Positions 1 to 8,269 of a DNA stretch of 64,000 bases are shown here, in pieces. The stretch is taken from NCBI GenBank assembly GCA_035528905.1, contig DATKXU010000109.1:1-64000 (forward strand), given 5' to 3'. Position 1 is the stretch's first letter; the number at the start of each line of letters is the position of its first letter. The position numbers and the translations under genes are program-made. The notes beneath the pieces are model-generated. The model ran no database searches. It was not told the origin of the DNA and saw only the letters and a list, made by a program, of their open reading frames with translations. Origin of the DNA: DATKXU01 sp035528905 (GTDB lineage: Bacteria; Armatimonadota; UBA5829; DTJY01).

Positions 1-2200
1 GCATCGCATCGTTCACTACCGCTCCCTGACCGCCGTAGGTCGCTCCACCGGTGTCTACGTTCGCTATGCCGAATGAAGGCGGCGCTGGGCCGCCGCTCGA
101 AGTCTCCGTGACAACGATCGACTGAATGACGCGCTCGCCATCCAGCGTGACGGCATAGCCCTTTATCGTCACCTGGTCACCAAGCTCCAAGTTCGACGCG
201 CCTGGGATAACTCTGATGCCGTTGTAGCGCCCATACGTCTTTGACTCGCCTGATCCTGTATCAGGCTCCTCGATCGCAAATCCTGCGTACGTGGCGCCGT
301 CACCCCTGAACACCGCGCTCACAGTCGCGCCGGTGATCTCCACAGGGTTGCCATGGGCGGCCTTCTTCGCCTCATCTACGGTCCCCAACCACGTTGGCGG
401 GGGCGTAGGGTTGAACAGCCGAGTCCCATAGTCCCAGGGTTTCGGGTTGCCGGATGTCTCGTAGGCCCTGTTAGTGAGATCCTCATCGTCAGTGCTCGTT
501 ATCCAGCAGTGGAAGAGGGACGTCTCAAGCTTCACCTCGCCCTCGAGGATCTCTACCCTCCACATGTAGGAATCGTTCACTAACTGAGGGTAGCTCGGTG
601 TGCTGCCTCCCCTGAGGTCGAACATGAACCAATCAGAGATGTGGTCGTCTGGGGGCTTCGGATAGCATCCGACACGCTCAACGGTCCACGTGTTGATCGG
701 CGTGGTGGTTGTAGTTGCAGCCCAACCGCCGGCCCACTTGTACAGGCTCACGCGGAGATCGAAGCCCATCCAGTACTGGAGCTGGAAACCGAAGGAGCCG
801 AAGACCTCATTGAGTCGGTCCGCGTCTATCGGCGGCGTGATGTTGGCCGGCGTAAACAGCTGGCTGAAGCCGAAGTACGGCGGTCCTGCCTGACAGTAAT
901 AGCGGGTCTCGTCGGGCGTCCACATATCCGCATTGTATAAGTCGTAACTCACGCTTGGCTCCGGCGTAGTGAAGGACTGAGCTTGCGCATACTGCAGATG
1001 GTCTGTATCTTGAGACTCTGCCTTGTAATAGTATGGAGTGTCCACAGAGAGACTTGTCAGAACAAATGAGTGGCACCATCTCGCGTCCGGATTCGTAACC
1101 ACGTTATTGAGGTTGCCCGGATCGGTGCCGTAGCTTAGAGTGGCGTCCGAAGCATAATCGGTCTTCCACTCGAGCCTTGCCGAAGTCGTGTCTATCGGTG
1201 ACACAGTCGGGCCGGCGACTGCAGATACATTCATGCTCCGCAGCCCGGAGTCCGCCGAAGTCCATCCGCTCTTTGCAGAGACGACCTTGTAGTACCAGAC
1301 CTGGTTCGTTGTCAGACTGCTGAGGTTGACTGTGTGGTTCGTAACCTCGGAGGCATTGCTCACGTTCAGGCTCAGGCTGTCCGGATTCGTCCCGTAGTAA
1401 ACTGTGGAGTCGGATGCCTGGTCGGTAGTCCAGGTGATAGTAGCATTCGTGCCGCTGACAACACACTTCGGGCCGCCGAGTATCAATATCTTCTCCCCGG
1501 GCGCATAGGGACCCGTGGCGTCGAAGACGAGCCAATCCAGGTACAGGCCCTCTTTAGAGCTCCCCGTGATCCCAATCTGAGGCCCAATAAACCTCGCGCT
1601 CGCGGACGTATTGCCGTCGTGCTGAAGACGGACAGTGGTGTCTTCATCTACGTAAACTCGGCAGACGTTATGGATGTCGGTTGGGCCATCCTCCCCCTCG
1701 TAGGTGCGCCAGGTGATGCGATAGGTGTGGTAACCCTCGGACACACGATAAGTAGTCTGGGGCTCCGGATACCTTAGGTCAATAAGCTGTCCGGTAGCGT
1801 CGTATTGTACATTTATGTAGTTCGACGCGTCGGAATAGTTGAAACCTATCCGCAACTTCCTCCCATAGACGGCGTCGGATGGAGGAGTGCACTTCGCGCG
1901 AGCTACTATGGTAACGCCCACATTGGGGTCGAACGCCGGCAACTGCTCCATGATGCTGTCTATTCCCCAGAAGTATTTCCCCCCTGCTATGGTGGCGCCA
2001 TCGAAGTAGTACACCGAGCCGGCATCCGGGGGATCGGTCGTAATAACTCCCTCCGCCTGGTTTGTCGTGCTCTGGTCCACCTTCCACAGCGGCGGAGGAG
2101 CCTCATTAGGCATGTCATTGGCCTCGTATGCGTAGATGCCCGCCCACGCCGGCGCACATACCATCACGAGACAGAACGCCAGAAATACTAATCTTCTCAT
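1..2200 (-). CDS. Large secreted multi-domain surface protein (LamG-like, two FN3-like, OB-like domains), C terminus off the left edge
   Basis: A single reading frame is open from an ATG at 2200 to the left edge (733 codons, no stop), so the gene is partial. Residues 1-20 form a signal peptide (MRRLVFLAFC... cleaved after APAWA). After it comes a jelly-roll/LamG-like region (about residues 25-215), then two tandem domains of the fibronectin III/purple-acid-phosphatase N-terminal type, recognisable from the paired phrases ITWTTDQASDSTVYYGT and LEWKTDYASDATLSYGT, each ending in a WYYK or PYYYK strand. Further on is a domain of unknown type and then an OB-like domain beginning near WLGTVDEAKKAAHGNPV, with the phrase LELGDQVTIKGY. 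No catalytic motif is visible. The likely role is binding or display at the cell surface, which is inference. The start codon is preceded by GGGAGAG, a fair ribosome binding site. A C-terminal sorting signal would lie outside the window. Confidence 0.8.
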   Translation of the reverse strand, partial: MRRLVFLAFCLVMVCAPAWAGIYAYEANDMPNEAPPPLWKVDQSTTNQAEGVITTDPPDAGSVYYFDGATIAGGKYFWGIDSIMEQLPAFDPNVGVTIVARAKCTPPSDAVYGRKLRIGFNYSDASNYINVQYDATGQLIDLRYPEPQTTYRVSEGYHTYRITWRTYEGEDGPTDIHNVCRVYVDEDTTVRLQHDGNTSASARFIGPQIGITGSSKEGLYLDWLVFDATGPYAPGEKILILGGPKCVVSGTNATITWTTDQASDSTVYYGTNPDSLSLNVSNASEVTNHTVNLSSLTTNQVWYYKVVSAKSGWTSADSGLRSMNVSAVAGPTVSPIDTTSARLEWKTDYASDATLSYGTDPGNLNNVVTNPDARWCHSFVLTSLSVDTPYYYKAESQDTDHLQYAQAQSFTTPEPSVSYDLYNADMWTPDETRYYCQAGPPYFGFSQLFTPANITPPIDADRLNEVFGSFGFQLQYWMGFDLRVSLYKWAGGWAATTTTTPINTWTVERVGCYPKPPDDHISDWFMFDLRGGSTPSYPQLVNDSYMWRVEILEGEVKLETSLFHCWITSTDDEDLTNRAYETSGNPKPWDYGTRLFNPTPPPTWLGTVDEAKKAAHGNPVEITGATVSAVFRGDGATYAGFAIEEPDTGSGESKTYGRYNGIRVIPGASNLELGDQVTIKGYAVTLDGERVIQSIVVTETSSGGPAPPSFGIANVDTGGATYGGQGAVVNDAM

Positions 2201-2342
2201 CCTAAACTCTCCCTTTAACGTACTTCTACTTCTCGATCGAGCCGGCCATGTGGGCTCCCTCTGCAGCCCCTCTCGCCGTGCGTCCTGCTTCCAGGACGGA
2301 AGCCTGCCGGCCCTGCAGAACCGATCTTACTCAGCACTCTTG
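2201..2342. other. Intergenic gap, no gene seen
   Basis: The sequence between the large surface protein and the terminator of the PEP-CTERM gene holds no convincing open frame. On the minus strand it forms the 5' region of the surface protein gene and contains an imperfect GC-rich palindrome around 2243-2312. I see no good -35/-10 pair. Confidence 0.5.
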
Positions 2343-2379
2343 AAAAGAGGCCGTCGAAACCCCTGTGGGCTCGACGGCC
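2343..2379 (-). terminator. Rho-independent terminator after the PEP-CTERM gene
   Basis: A 9-bp perfect stem GGCCGTCGA/TCGACGGCC (2349-2357 and 2371-2379) with a 13-base loop is followed on the minus strand by CTCTTTTC. It lies 60 bases downstream of the stop codon at 2440. Confidence 0.75.
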
Positions 2380-2439
2380 GGTTTGCTGCACACCAAGAAC
2401 AGTCTGTCAAAAGGTTCCCCCCCATTCTTGGGTCTGCTC

Positions 2440-3147
2440 TCAGCTCCTGCGCCTCCTAACCACAAAGCCCACAAGGCCGACAAGGCCCGTGCCGAATGCC
2501 AGCATGCTGCTCGGCTCAGGAATGATCTGCTCGAACTTGAACTCGTATCCGTCGTCGATCATGCCGGGGTTGTTCAGAGCCACGACCCGATTCGGCACAT
2601 CGGTCAGCGTGAGGAACGCGGTGTTGGCAGTCGTGGGGATCGTCAGATCCCACACATGCCCATCCGCCCACCACGCCGGACCTCCGCCCACGCCCTTGGT
2701 GTCAACGAGCGTCAACCTGTACCTCGGAACCGGAGAACCGGTCACGACCTGGTACATGTCCGCCATGGTGTAGAATCCGATCTTGAACGTGGACTCCCCT
2801 GAACCATAATCCGGATCAGGATAATCCGAACCTACACCGGCTTTGAGCGTGTATGCCTCGCCTGTGGCGCTTTGCCCGTGGAGATCGACGGAGTACGTCC
2901 TGGTCCCAATCTCAGACGCGATCCACGCCTGGGAGAGTTGACCCTGGGCATAGGCAGCCTCGAAGTCATACGTAACGTCGGCGCCGTCAGTGGCGCCCGG
3001 ATACACGCCGATCTGGGCGTACACTCCGTAGTACGAGCCGCCACTATCCGTCGCCCTGACCTGAACTCGCCAGTTATCCAGCGACGCGAGCGCAGGCACA
3101 GCCATGCAGACAATCAGCACTAAGCTGATCGCAAGAACCTTCCTCAT
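2440..3147 (-). CDS. PEP-CTERM sorting domain exported protein
   Basis: The 235-residue product has an N-terminal signal peptide (MRKVLAISLVLIVCMAVPA) and a C-terminal PEP-CTERM tag: IPEPSS, then a hydrophobic segment, then RRRRS. Proteins with this tag are recognised by an exosortase (EpsH/XrtA family), cleaved and delivered to the outer surface, often in species that make exopolysaccharide. The body is a beta-rich domain of unknown function with no catalytic motif; the phrase WDLTIPTTANTAFLTLTDVPN suggests a carbohydrate-binding-like sandwich, which is only an inference. The start was placed at 3147 rather than at the upstream in-frame ATG (3174) because AAAGGAGGTGA lies just before it and the signal peptide begins there. 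It has its own promoter, a 250-base leader and a terminator, so it is probably monocistronic. No exosortase gene is in the window. Confidence 0.88.
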   Translation of the reverse strand: MRKVLAISLVLIVCMAVPALASLDNWRVQVRATDSGGSYYGVYAQIGVYPGATDGADVTYDFEAAYAQGQLSQAWIASEIGTRTYSVDLHGQSATGEAYTLKAGVGSDYPDPDYGSGESTFKIGFYTMADMYQVVTGSPVPRYRLTLVDTKGVGGGPAWWADGHVWDLTIPTTANTAFLTLTDVPNRVVALNNPGMIDDGYEFKFEQIIPEPSSMLAFGTGLVGLVGFVVRRRRS

Positions 3148-3399
3148 CCTGTCACCTCCTTTCAGGAATGTCAACTACTCGGTGCGGTCATACCGGCGGG
3201 TGTCTAGGACCCCTCCTTAGCTGACCGCGCCAGTCCGGCAGCGCATATCGCTTCCGCCGCAGCGCATGCCGGACGTTATCCTTACAAGCAACCGCCAAGC
3301 CTCGCGGCCTGAGCTGGTCGCTGCGGAAACAGTGATATCGAACTTATAGAGCTGCCCACACTCAGGTGAGCAACAGCACTGGTTGAAGCTAATCCTACG
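3148..3399 (-). promoter_or_regulatory. Long structured 5' leader of the PEP-CTERM gene
   Basis: About 250 bases separate the predicted transcription start from the start codon. The leader contains at least two strong hairpins: GTCCGGCA/TGCCGGAC with a GCGC inner pairing (3233-3274), and GCGGTCA/TGACCGC enclosing a GGGT/ACCC inner stem (3184-3228). I do not recognise any named riboswitch consensus (it does not match the cyclic-di-GMP-I class as I know it). A cis-acting control role is inference. Confidence 0.45.
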
Positions 3400-3405
3400 T
3401 ATGTA

Positions 3406-3434
3406 AGTATAAGCCAGTTCCGGGCATGTGTCAA
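3406..3434 (-). promoter_or_regulatory. Sigma-70-type promoter of the PEP-CTERM gene
   Basis: On the minus strand TTGACA (3434-3429) is followed after exactly 17 bases by TATACT (3411-3406). The -35 box sits in a small palindrome (GTGTC...GACAC, 3428-3445) that could be an operator. Confidence 0.8.
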
Positions 3435-3888
3435 GCACTCGACACAAAAACTGGTAATATTACCTGTCCTTGTGACCAGGGCGCTCATTCGACAGCACAG
3501 CCTCGGACTTGTCAAAGATCGCCAAGCAAGAGATCGGGCCTCGAACGCCTGCCGCAGCGGAAGCGAGAATGTACATCATTAACACCAATCTGTCAAGGTC
3601 CCGACCTAATTCGGGCAAGGCTTCCGACTCAACAGGCTGCGGCGCTAATGTCGAGCCAAGGTTAACACCTGCAAATAGTGTGCCAAAGTCGTGATTTGCG
3701 GCAGAGAAAAGCTTCATCACAGATAAGCACTGCAAATTGGCCCATCGCGAAATACTTCTTCCGCCGCCATCGAAGCCGTACACAGCGCAGCGACAGACCG
3801 CCGTTCAAGTTAGTCGCAGGAAACCGCATGTTTTTGTGGAAGAATGAAATAAGGCGGACTCGATGTGGACGCGGGAGGTGGGGCACAG
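3435..3888. other. Intergenic region without a recognisable gene
   Basis: Apart from the promoter facing left at its left edge, this stretch shows only short overlapping frames without ribosome binding sites or recognisable products. It must carry the promoter of the downstream MEMO-like gene, but I see no clear -35/-10 pair. Confidence 0.5.
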
Positions 3889-4752
3889 ATGTCGGTTCGC
3901 GAACCCGCCGTGGCGGGGATGTTCTACCCTGCCGGCGCCGCCGAGCTGAAGCAAGAGGTGGAATCCTGCTTCCTCGGCACGGGCGGACCCGGCGGTCTGC
4001 CCAGCGTAAATCCGGAGGGCCTTAGGAAGATCGTGGGGCTCGTCAGCCCGCACGCAGGCTTCATCTACTCAGGCAGTGTGGCCGCCTGGGCGTACCATCG
4101 GCTCGCCGAAGACGGCCTGCCGAAGATCGCAGTTCTCATCGGACCGAACCACCGGTCCTACTTCCCAGCAGTGGCACTGTCCGACGAAAGCGCCTGGCGG
4201 ACTCCGATAGGCGAGGTGGAACTTGACGCGGCCATCGCTGCGGAGATAGCTTCATCCTATGCCGATGCGAAGGTCGAGCCGTCGGCACACCGCGCGGAGC
4301 ATTCCCTAGAGGTGCAGCTTCCATTCCTGCAATATATAGCCGGCGCCGGCATTCGGATAGTCCCGATCCTAATAGGCGCCTCAGCGCGGTCGGGCGACGG
4401 AACAGAGGCGGCGCGCGAACTGGGCGGCGCCATCGCCGATGCCCTTCGCGGTAAGGATGCCGTAGTCATCGCCAGCACGGACTTCACCCACTACGAAAGC
4501 AGCGAGGCTGCGCGGGCCAAGGACCTCAGCGCCATATCGAAGATACTGGAGTTGGATGAGGACGGCCTTCTCGACACGGTAGAGGCGCTGGATATCAGCA
4601 TGTGCGGCGCACTGCCGACGGCGGCGACCATCGCAGCCTCCAAGAAGCTGGGAGCGGCTTCGGCGCGGCGGCTGGCTTACCGGAACTCCGGAGATGTCAC
4701 GGGCGACTACGCGGAAGTCGTAGGCTACGCCGCCCTTGAGATACGGAAATAG
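3889..4752 (+). CDS. MEMO family protein (AmmeMemoRadiSam system protein B)
   Basis: The 287-residue product matches the MEMO1/AmmeMemoRadiSam-B family over its whole length: MSVREPAVAGMFYPA at the start, SPHAGFIYSGSVAA, LIGPNHRS, AEHSLEVQLPFLQYI, VPILIG and DFTHYE. These surround the metal-binding pocket related to extradiol dioxygenases; the His and Asp/Cys residues expected there are present. The physiological reaction in bacteria is not settled; the family is often next to AMMECR1 and radical-SAM genes, but neither is seen here. The start was set at 3889 because GGGAGGTGGGG precedes it and homologues begin with this sequence; an upstream GTG/ATG frame adds only eight unlikely residues. 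The next gene follows 9 bases after the stop, so the two are probably cotranscribed. Confidence 0.88.
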   Translation: MSVREPAVAGMFYPAGAAELKQEVESCFLGTGGPGGLPSVNPEGLRKIVGLVSPHAGFIYSGSVAAWAYHRLAEDGLPKIAVLIGPNHRSYFPAVALSDESAWRTPIGEVELDAAIAAEIASSYADAKVEPSAHRAEHSLEVQLPFLQYIAGAGIRIVPILIGASARSGDGTEAARELGGAIADALRGKDAVVIASTDFTHYESSEAARAKDLSAISKILELDEDGLLDTVEALDISMCGALPTAATIAASKKLGAASARRLAYRNSGDVTGDYAEVVGYAALEIRK

Positions 4753-4761
4753 GTGTAACTG

Positions 4762-5253
4762 ATGTTGAACTGGGTTGACTTTGCGATTTTCGGTTTATTC
4801 GTGGCCGTGGTTATGCTCGAGGTGAAGAGGGGGTTCGGGAGGGCGCTATTTGACTTCGCAGCCCTTCTCATAGCCCTCAAGGCTGCATCACTGCTCGGCG
4901 AGCCCGTGTCCCATACATTCCAGTTCACGGCCAGCACCTCAACCAACTTAGCGGTGATCTACCTCGGCCTGTTCGTCATCCTCGGCGCACTCCTCGCGTT
5001 TCTGGGCAAGTTCCTGTACGACACAACGCTGATATCCGCTGAGGCGTTCGACGCGCTGCTCGGCGGCTTATTCGGCTTAGGCATTGCCGTCATTCTGTGC
5101 CATGCGCTCGTGCGGACGGTGGCATTGAATGCGGGAGCGCCGGATATTCCGCCGGCCGTGGTGGCCCAATCGGCATTCGGAACCGAGTTTCTCACCTTCG
5201 AGTCATACCACCGCCTGCTGAACTTCCTGTACAATTTCCACCATGTGGACTAG
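4762..5253 (+). CDS. CvpA family membrane protein
   Basis: The 163-residue product is an inner-membrane protein with four predicted membrane segments (about residues 5-20, 28-45, 64-85, 100-120) and the CvpA signature at the N terminus: WVDFAIFGLFVAVVMLEVKRGF followed by a second helix. CvpA proteins were first found as colicin V production factors and are now linked to envelope stress tolerance; the molecular activity is unknown. It lies immediately downstream of the MEMO-like gene, in the same orientation. The C-terminal 30 residues are poorly conserved. Confidence 0.8.
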   Translation: MLNWVDFAIFGLFVAVVMLEVKRGFGRALFDFAALLIALKAASLLGEPVSHTFQFTASTSTNLAVIYLGLFVILGALLAFLGKFLYDTTLISAEAFDALLGGLFGLGIAVILCHALVRTVALNAGAPDIPPAVVAQSAFGTEFLTFESYHRLLNFLYNFHHVD

Positions 5254-5299
5254 GTGCTGCGCTTAATGCGCAATACGGACTACGCACTACGTCACGACG
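5252..5299. repeat. Short degenerate tandem repeat (TGCGYAATACG/TACGCACTACG type)
   Basis: Directly after the cvpA stop codon the sequence becomes a chain of near-identical 8-11 base units (GTGCTGCGC, TTAATGCGC, AATACGGAC, TACGCACTACG). It belongs to the same style of degenerate microrepeat found at several other places in this window. Confidence 0.6.
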
Positions 5300-5401
5300 C
5301 AGAGACATCCTCGTATTGAAGCACAATGCCTGAAACCCCTATGCCCCCGCGCTCTGATTCACCGCATACCCATCTTTCGTCAAAAACCTTTCCATGCGCT
5401 A

Positions 5402-5430
5402 TTGCCAATTCCGATCCGCTGGTGTATAAT
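5402..5430 (+). promoter_or_regulatory. Sigma-70-type promoter of the DUF4342-sigH operon
   Basis: TTGCCA (5402-5407), a 17-base spacer and a perfect TATAAT (5425-5430) lie 18 bases upstream of the start codon at 5448, giving a very short leader. Confidence 0.75.
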
Positions 5431-5447
5431 AACGCGGGTGACGCCTT

Positions 5448-5816
5448 ATGAGTGACGAGCTCGAGAAAATAGACATCCTGCGGAACAGATTCAAGGTCAG
5501 CTACGAGGAAGCGCGGAACGTGCTGAGTGCAGCATCGGGCGATGTGATCAAGGCGCTGGCGGCGCTCGAGAAGAACCAGCCGGCCGCGAACCAAGCGGAC
5601 CTACTGGCGCTCGGCGCAGAGATGGCCGACGAGGTGCAGAAGCTCACGCGCAACGGGCCTATCAAGAGACTGAGAGTAAAGTATGGGAACAGGCTCATCA
5701 CGGAGACGCCCGTGGCGCTTACGGCTGCAGCGGCGCTGGCTGTAGGAGTTGCCGCTGTGCTCATCAGCAAGTTGATCGTCGAAGTGGACAGAGGCGAAGA
5801 AGAGGCTGCCAGTTGA
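5448..5816 (+). CDS. DUF4342 domain protein with N-terminal UBA-like helix bundle
   Basis: The 122-residue product has an N-terminal UBA/TS-N-like three-helix domain (DILRNRFKVSYEEARNVLSAASGDVIKAL, residues 8-37 in outline), a linker, and a DUF4342 region in which VKYGNRLITETPV precedes a single hydrophobic segment (about residues 92-112) that is probably membrane-inserted. The function is unknown. UBA-like domains of this kind occur in EF-Ts and nascent-chain-binding proteins, so an interaction role is plausible but unproven. Its stop codon overlaps the TTG start of sigH, which implies translational coupling and suggests a functional link to that sigma factor. Confidence 0.8.
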   Translation: MSDELEKIDILRNRFKVSYEEARNVLSAASGDVIKALAALEKNQPAANQADLLALGAEMADEVQKLTRNGPIKRLRVKYGNRLITETPVALTAAAALAVGVAAVLISKLIVEVDRGEEEAAS

Positions 5817-6469
5817 AATACCTCGAAAGGGATTTGGTGCCGCAGAGACATACGGAATTTGAGAACCTCTCTGACGCGCAGGTAGTGGAGCTGGCCCAGG
5901 CAGGTATCGAACAGGGCGCCGAATTCCTGCTGTACAAGTACAGAAACCTGGTTCGAAACAAGGTACGCTCCTACTTTCTAGTCGGCGCAGAGAGAGAGGA
6001 TTTGCTGCAGGTGGGCATGATAGGCCTCTGGCAGGCGGTAGTGGACTACCGTGCGGACAAGGCCATTTCATTCCCGGCATTCGCTAGAATCTGCATCCAG
6101 CGCCACATAATCACGGCCATAAAGACGGCAACCCGGCAGAAGCAAATCCCGCTGAACACATCGCTCTCCCTGGAATCGCCCTCGGATGAATCGAGCTCAG
6201 AATGGACGCTCTCCGAGATACTCACGTCCGAGGAAACGGTTGATCCGGAGGAACTGGTGCTCAAGAGAGAGGACTCGCAGGTGCTCCAGGGGATGCTCCA
6301 GCAGATGCTGAGTGATTTCGAATGGCGCGTGCTTGCCGGGTACAGGGTGGGCAAATCGTATCGAGAGATAGCCTCCGAACTTCAATGCAAGACAAAATCA
6401 GTGGACAACGCTCTCGCTCGCATAAAGCGCAAAGTATCCAATACTCCGCCTGAAGTGCTGGGTGAGTAA
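5813..6469 (+). CDS. sigH: RNA polymerase sigma factor, SigH type
   Basis: The 218-residue product has the sigma-70 region 2 signature: LSDAQVVELAQAGIEQGAEFLLYKYRNLV, then REDLLQVGMIGLWQAVVDYR (the region 2.2 core-binding helix), FPAFARICIQRHIITAIK (region 2.4, -10 recognition), and a C-terminal region 4 helix-turn-helix (GKSYREIASELQCKTKSVDNALARIKRK). The overall match is to SigH (sigma-30), which in Firmicutes drives early stationary-phase and competence genes; its regulon in this lineage is unknown. The start is a TTG whose last two bases form the stop codon of the upstream gene (TTGA overlap). No ribosome binding site of its own is needed under such coupling. Confidence 0.88.
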   Translation: MKYLERDLVPQRHTEFENLSDAQVVELAQAGIEQGAEFLLYKYRNLVRNKVRSYFLVGAEREDLLQVGMIGLWQAVVDYRADKAISFPAFARICIQRHIITAIKTATRQKQIPLNTSLSLESPSDESSSEWTLSEILTSEETVDPEELVLKREDSQVLQGMLQQMLSDFEWRVLAGYRVGKSYREIASELQCKTKSVDNALARIKRKVSNTPPEVLGE

Positions 6470-6553
6470 CAGTCGTTCGCCGCGATCAATCTTCAGAACA
6501 ATCTCTACCGGCACAGCCTAGATCGTCCAGGCGGTTCGCAGACCCTTCCAGCC

Positions 6554-7075
6554 ATGAAGAAGAAACTCTTGTCAGCGCTGAGACAGATTGCAGACACCGT
6601 CGTCATGACGGCGGTGATCTTCGTTTTCCTAGTGACGTTTGTGGTCCAGGGCTATAAAGTCTACGGCAGTTGCATGGAGCCGAATCTTCGGACGGGCGAA
6701 CGGCTGCTGGGGAACAAGTTCATATATCGTTTTGAAAAGCCGACTCGCGGCGATGTCGTGGTCTTCAAGTATCCGCCGGACCCGCGGAAAGTCTTCATCA
6801 AGCGAATCATCGCCCTCCCGGGCGAGACTGTCGAGATACACGAAGGCAAAGTATACATAAACGGGCGCGGGATAGACGAGTGTCCGTATGTGAAGAATGC
6901 GCCGCACGGCGACTTCTCGCCGCGGAAGGTGCCGGCGAATCATGTTTTCGTGCTCGGCGACAACCGCGACGAAAGCAACGACAGCCGTAGCTGGGGAGTG
7001 CTGCCGCTGGACAACATCCAGGCCAAGGCCTGGGTACGCTACTGGCCGTTCTCTCGGCTGGATGTGCTACCCTGA
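6554..7075 (+). CDS. lepB: Type I signal peptidase with Cys at the nucleophile position
   Basis: The 173-residue product is a single-span type I signal peptidase: one N-terminal membrane helix (residues about 12-32), box B GSCMEPNL, box C/D KVFIKRIIALPGE with the general-base Lys83, and box E VFVLGDNRDESNDSR. In the canonical motif (G-x-S-M-x-P) the serine just before Met is the nucleophile; here that residue is Cys40 (codon TGC) and Ser39 lies one position earlier. Engineered Cys variants of E. coli LepB are reported to retain activity, so the enzyme may still work as a thiol peptidase, or Ser39 may substitute; this is inference. It removes signal peptides from exported proteins, of which this window encodes many. 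It lies between sigH and the dGTPase gene; no clear ribosome binding site precedes the ATG. Confidence 0.9.
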   Translation: MKKKLLSALRQIADTVVMTAVIFVFLVTFVVQGYKVYGSCMEPNLRTGERLLGNKFIYRFEKPTRGDVVVFKYPPDPRKVFIKRIIALPGETVEIHEGKVYINGRGIDECPYVKNAPHGDFSPRKVPANHVFVLGDNRDESNDSRSWGVLPLDNIQAKAWVRYWPFSRLDVLP

Positions 7076-7133
7076 GAGTCCATGCAGCCTCGACGCCCAG
7101 CTTGGAAGAAGCGGCCCTACGAAAGAATTGAGA

Positions 7134-8210
7134 ATGTCTGAAACACCCGCCGTAAACATCCGCATCCAGCAAGAGGACCTGGAGCGCAGGAACCTGTCGC
7201 CCTACGCCGCGTTGAGCGCAGAATCGGCAGGGCGCGCCAGGGCCGAGGACAAATGCCCGATACGTACCGATTTTCAGCGCGACAGGGACAGAATCGTCCA
7301 CTGCAAGGCATTCCGCCGCCTGAAGCATAAGACGCAGGTCTTCATTGACCCCGAAGAGGATCACTACCGCACGCGCCTGACCCATACCCTGGAGGTTGCC
7401 CAGATCGCCAGGACGATCGCGCGAGCCCTGAGGCTGAACGAGGACTTGACAGAGGCAATCTCACTGGGTCACGATCTTGGCCATACGCCGTTCGGCCATG
7501 CGGGCGAGCAGGCGCTGGACGAGGTCTACCAAGAGTACGTGCCGGAAGCGTCCTTCCGGCATGACGAGCAGAGCCTGCGTGTGGTGGACGTCCTCGAGCG
7601 CGATGGGCGAGGATTGAACCTCACCCGCGAGGTACGCGAGGGAATCCTGCACCACGCGAAAGGCAGCGAGGACATCGTGTTCGACGGCTCGAAGCCGAAT
7701 GGAACCCTAGAGGGCCGGGTTGTTCGGGTCGCTGACCGAATCGCGTACATCAACCACGACATAGATGATGCCGTCAGAGCCGGTGTTCTCTCCGAGTCCG
7801 ACTTGCCTGCGGACTGCGTCTTCGCGCTAGGGCAAGGGCATTCAGAGCGCATCGCCACCATGGTCATTGACCTTGTGAAGCACAGCCGGGACAAGCCGGA
7901 GCTTAGTATGAGCGCAGAAGTGACGGACGCGACAAACCGATTGAAGGACTTCCTGTTTGAGCGCGTGTATGGTCCGAGCGCCGTCGGCCCGCGGGTGGAA
8001 GAGCTGCGGAAAGCCGCGCGACTCGTGAAGGAGCTGTTCAGGCTCTACGTGGAGCAGCCAAACCTCCTGCCGGGGTGTCCCTACTCCGGGGGCGAAACTG
8101 TGGAAGAGAATGCGCGGGCGGCGTGCGACTTCATCGCGGGCATGACCGACCGCTATGCCATGCGGCGATATGCCGAGCACTTCATGCCGCAAGCGTGGGA
8201 GACTCTCTGA
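7134..8210 (+). CDS. dgt: Deoxyguanosinetriphosphate triphosphohydrolase-like protein
   Basis: The 358-residue product is an HD-domain dNTPase of the short Dgt type. The metal-binding residues are visible in order: FRRLKHKTQVF, HYRTRLTHTLEVAQI (first H of the HD motif), SLGHDLGHTPFGHAGE (HD), and DRIAYINHDIDDA (C-terminal Asp). Such enzymes hydrolyse dGTP or other dNTPs to the deoxynucleoside and triphosphate, controlling dNTP pools. The ATG at 7134 was chosen because conserved sequence begins shortly after; an open frame reaches further upstream into lepB but encodes nothing recognisable. It follows lepB by 58 bases on the same strand. Confidence 0.88.
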   Translation: MSETPAVNIRIQQEDLERRNLSPYAALSAESAGRARAEDKCPIRTDFQRDRDRIVHCKAFRRLKHKTQVFIDPEEDHYRTRLTHTLEVAQIARTIARALRLNEDLTEAISLGHDLGHTPFGHAGEQALDEVYQEYVPEASFRHDEQSLRVVDVLERDGRGLNLTREVREGILHHAKGSEDIVFDGSKPNGTLEGRVVRVADRIAYINHDIDDAVRAGVLSESDLPADCVFALGQGHSERIATMVIDLVKHSRDKPELSMSAEVTDATNRLKDFLFERVYGPSAVGPRVEELRKAARLVKELFRLYVEQPNLLPGCPYSGGETVEENARAACDFIAGMTDRYAMRRYAEHFMPQAWETL

Positions 8211-8240
8211 AATTTGGAGTACACAATCGAATTTGCAGCG

Positions 8241-8269
8241 TTGGAATTTCACGCACCCTGTGATATAAT
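8241..8269 (+). promoter_or_regulatory. Sigma-70-type promoter upstream of the zinc-ribbon protein
   Basis: TTGGAA (8241-8246), a 17-base spacer and a perfect TATAAT (8264-8269). The predicted start lies about 90 bases upstream of the coding start at 8368. Confidence 0.75.

Noticed and set aside
807..2087. Three separate minus-strand frames (807-1079, 1104-1535, 1779-2087)
   Set aside because: They are shadows in another frame of the large exported protein that is open from 2200 to the left edge.
3460..3783. A 107-codon minus-strand frame in the gap upstream of the MEMO gene
   Set aside because: No ribosome binding site, no recognisable product and overlapping frames of similar length on both strands.
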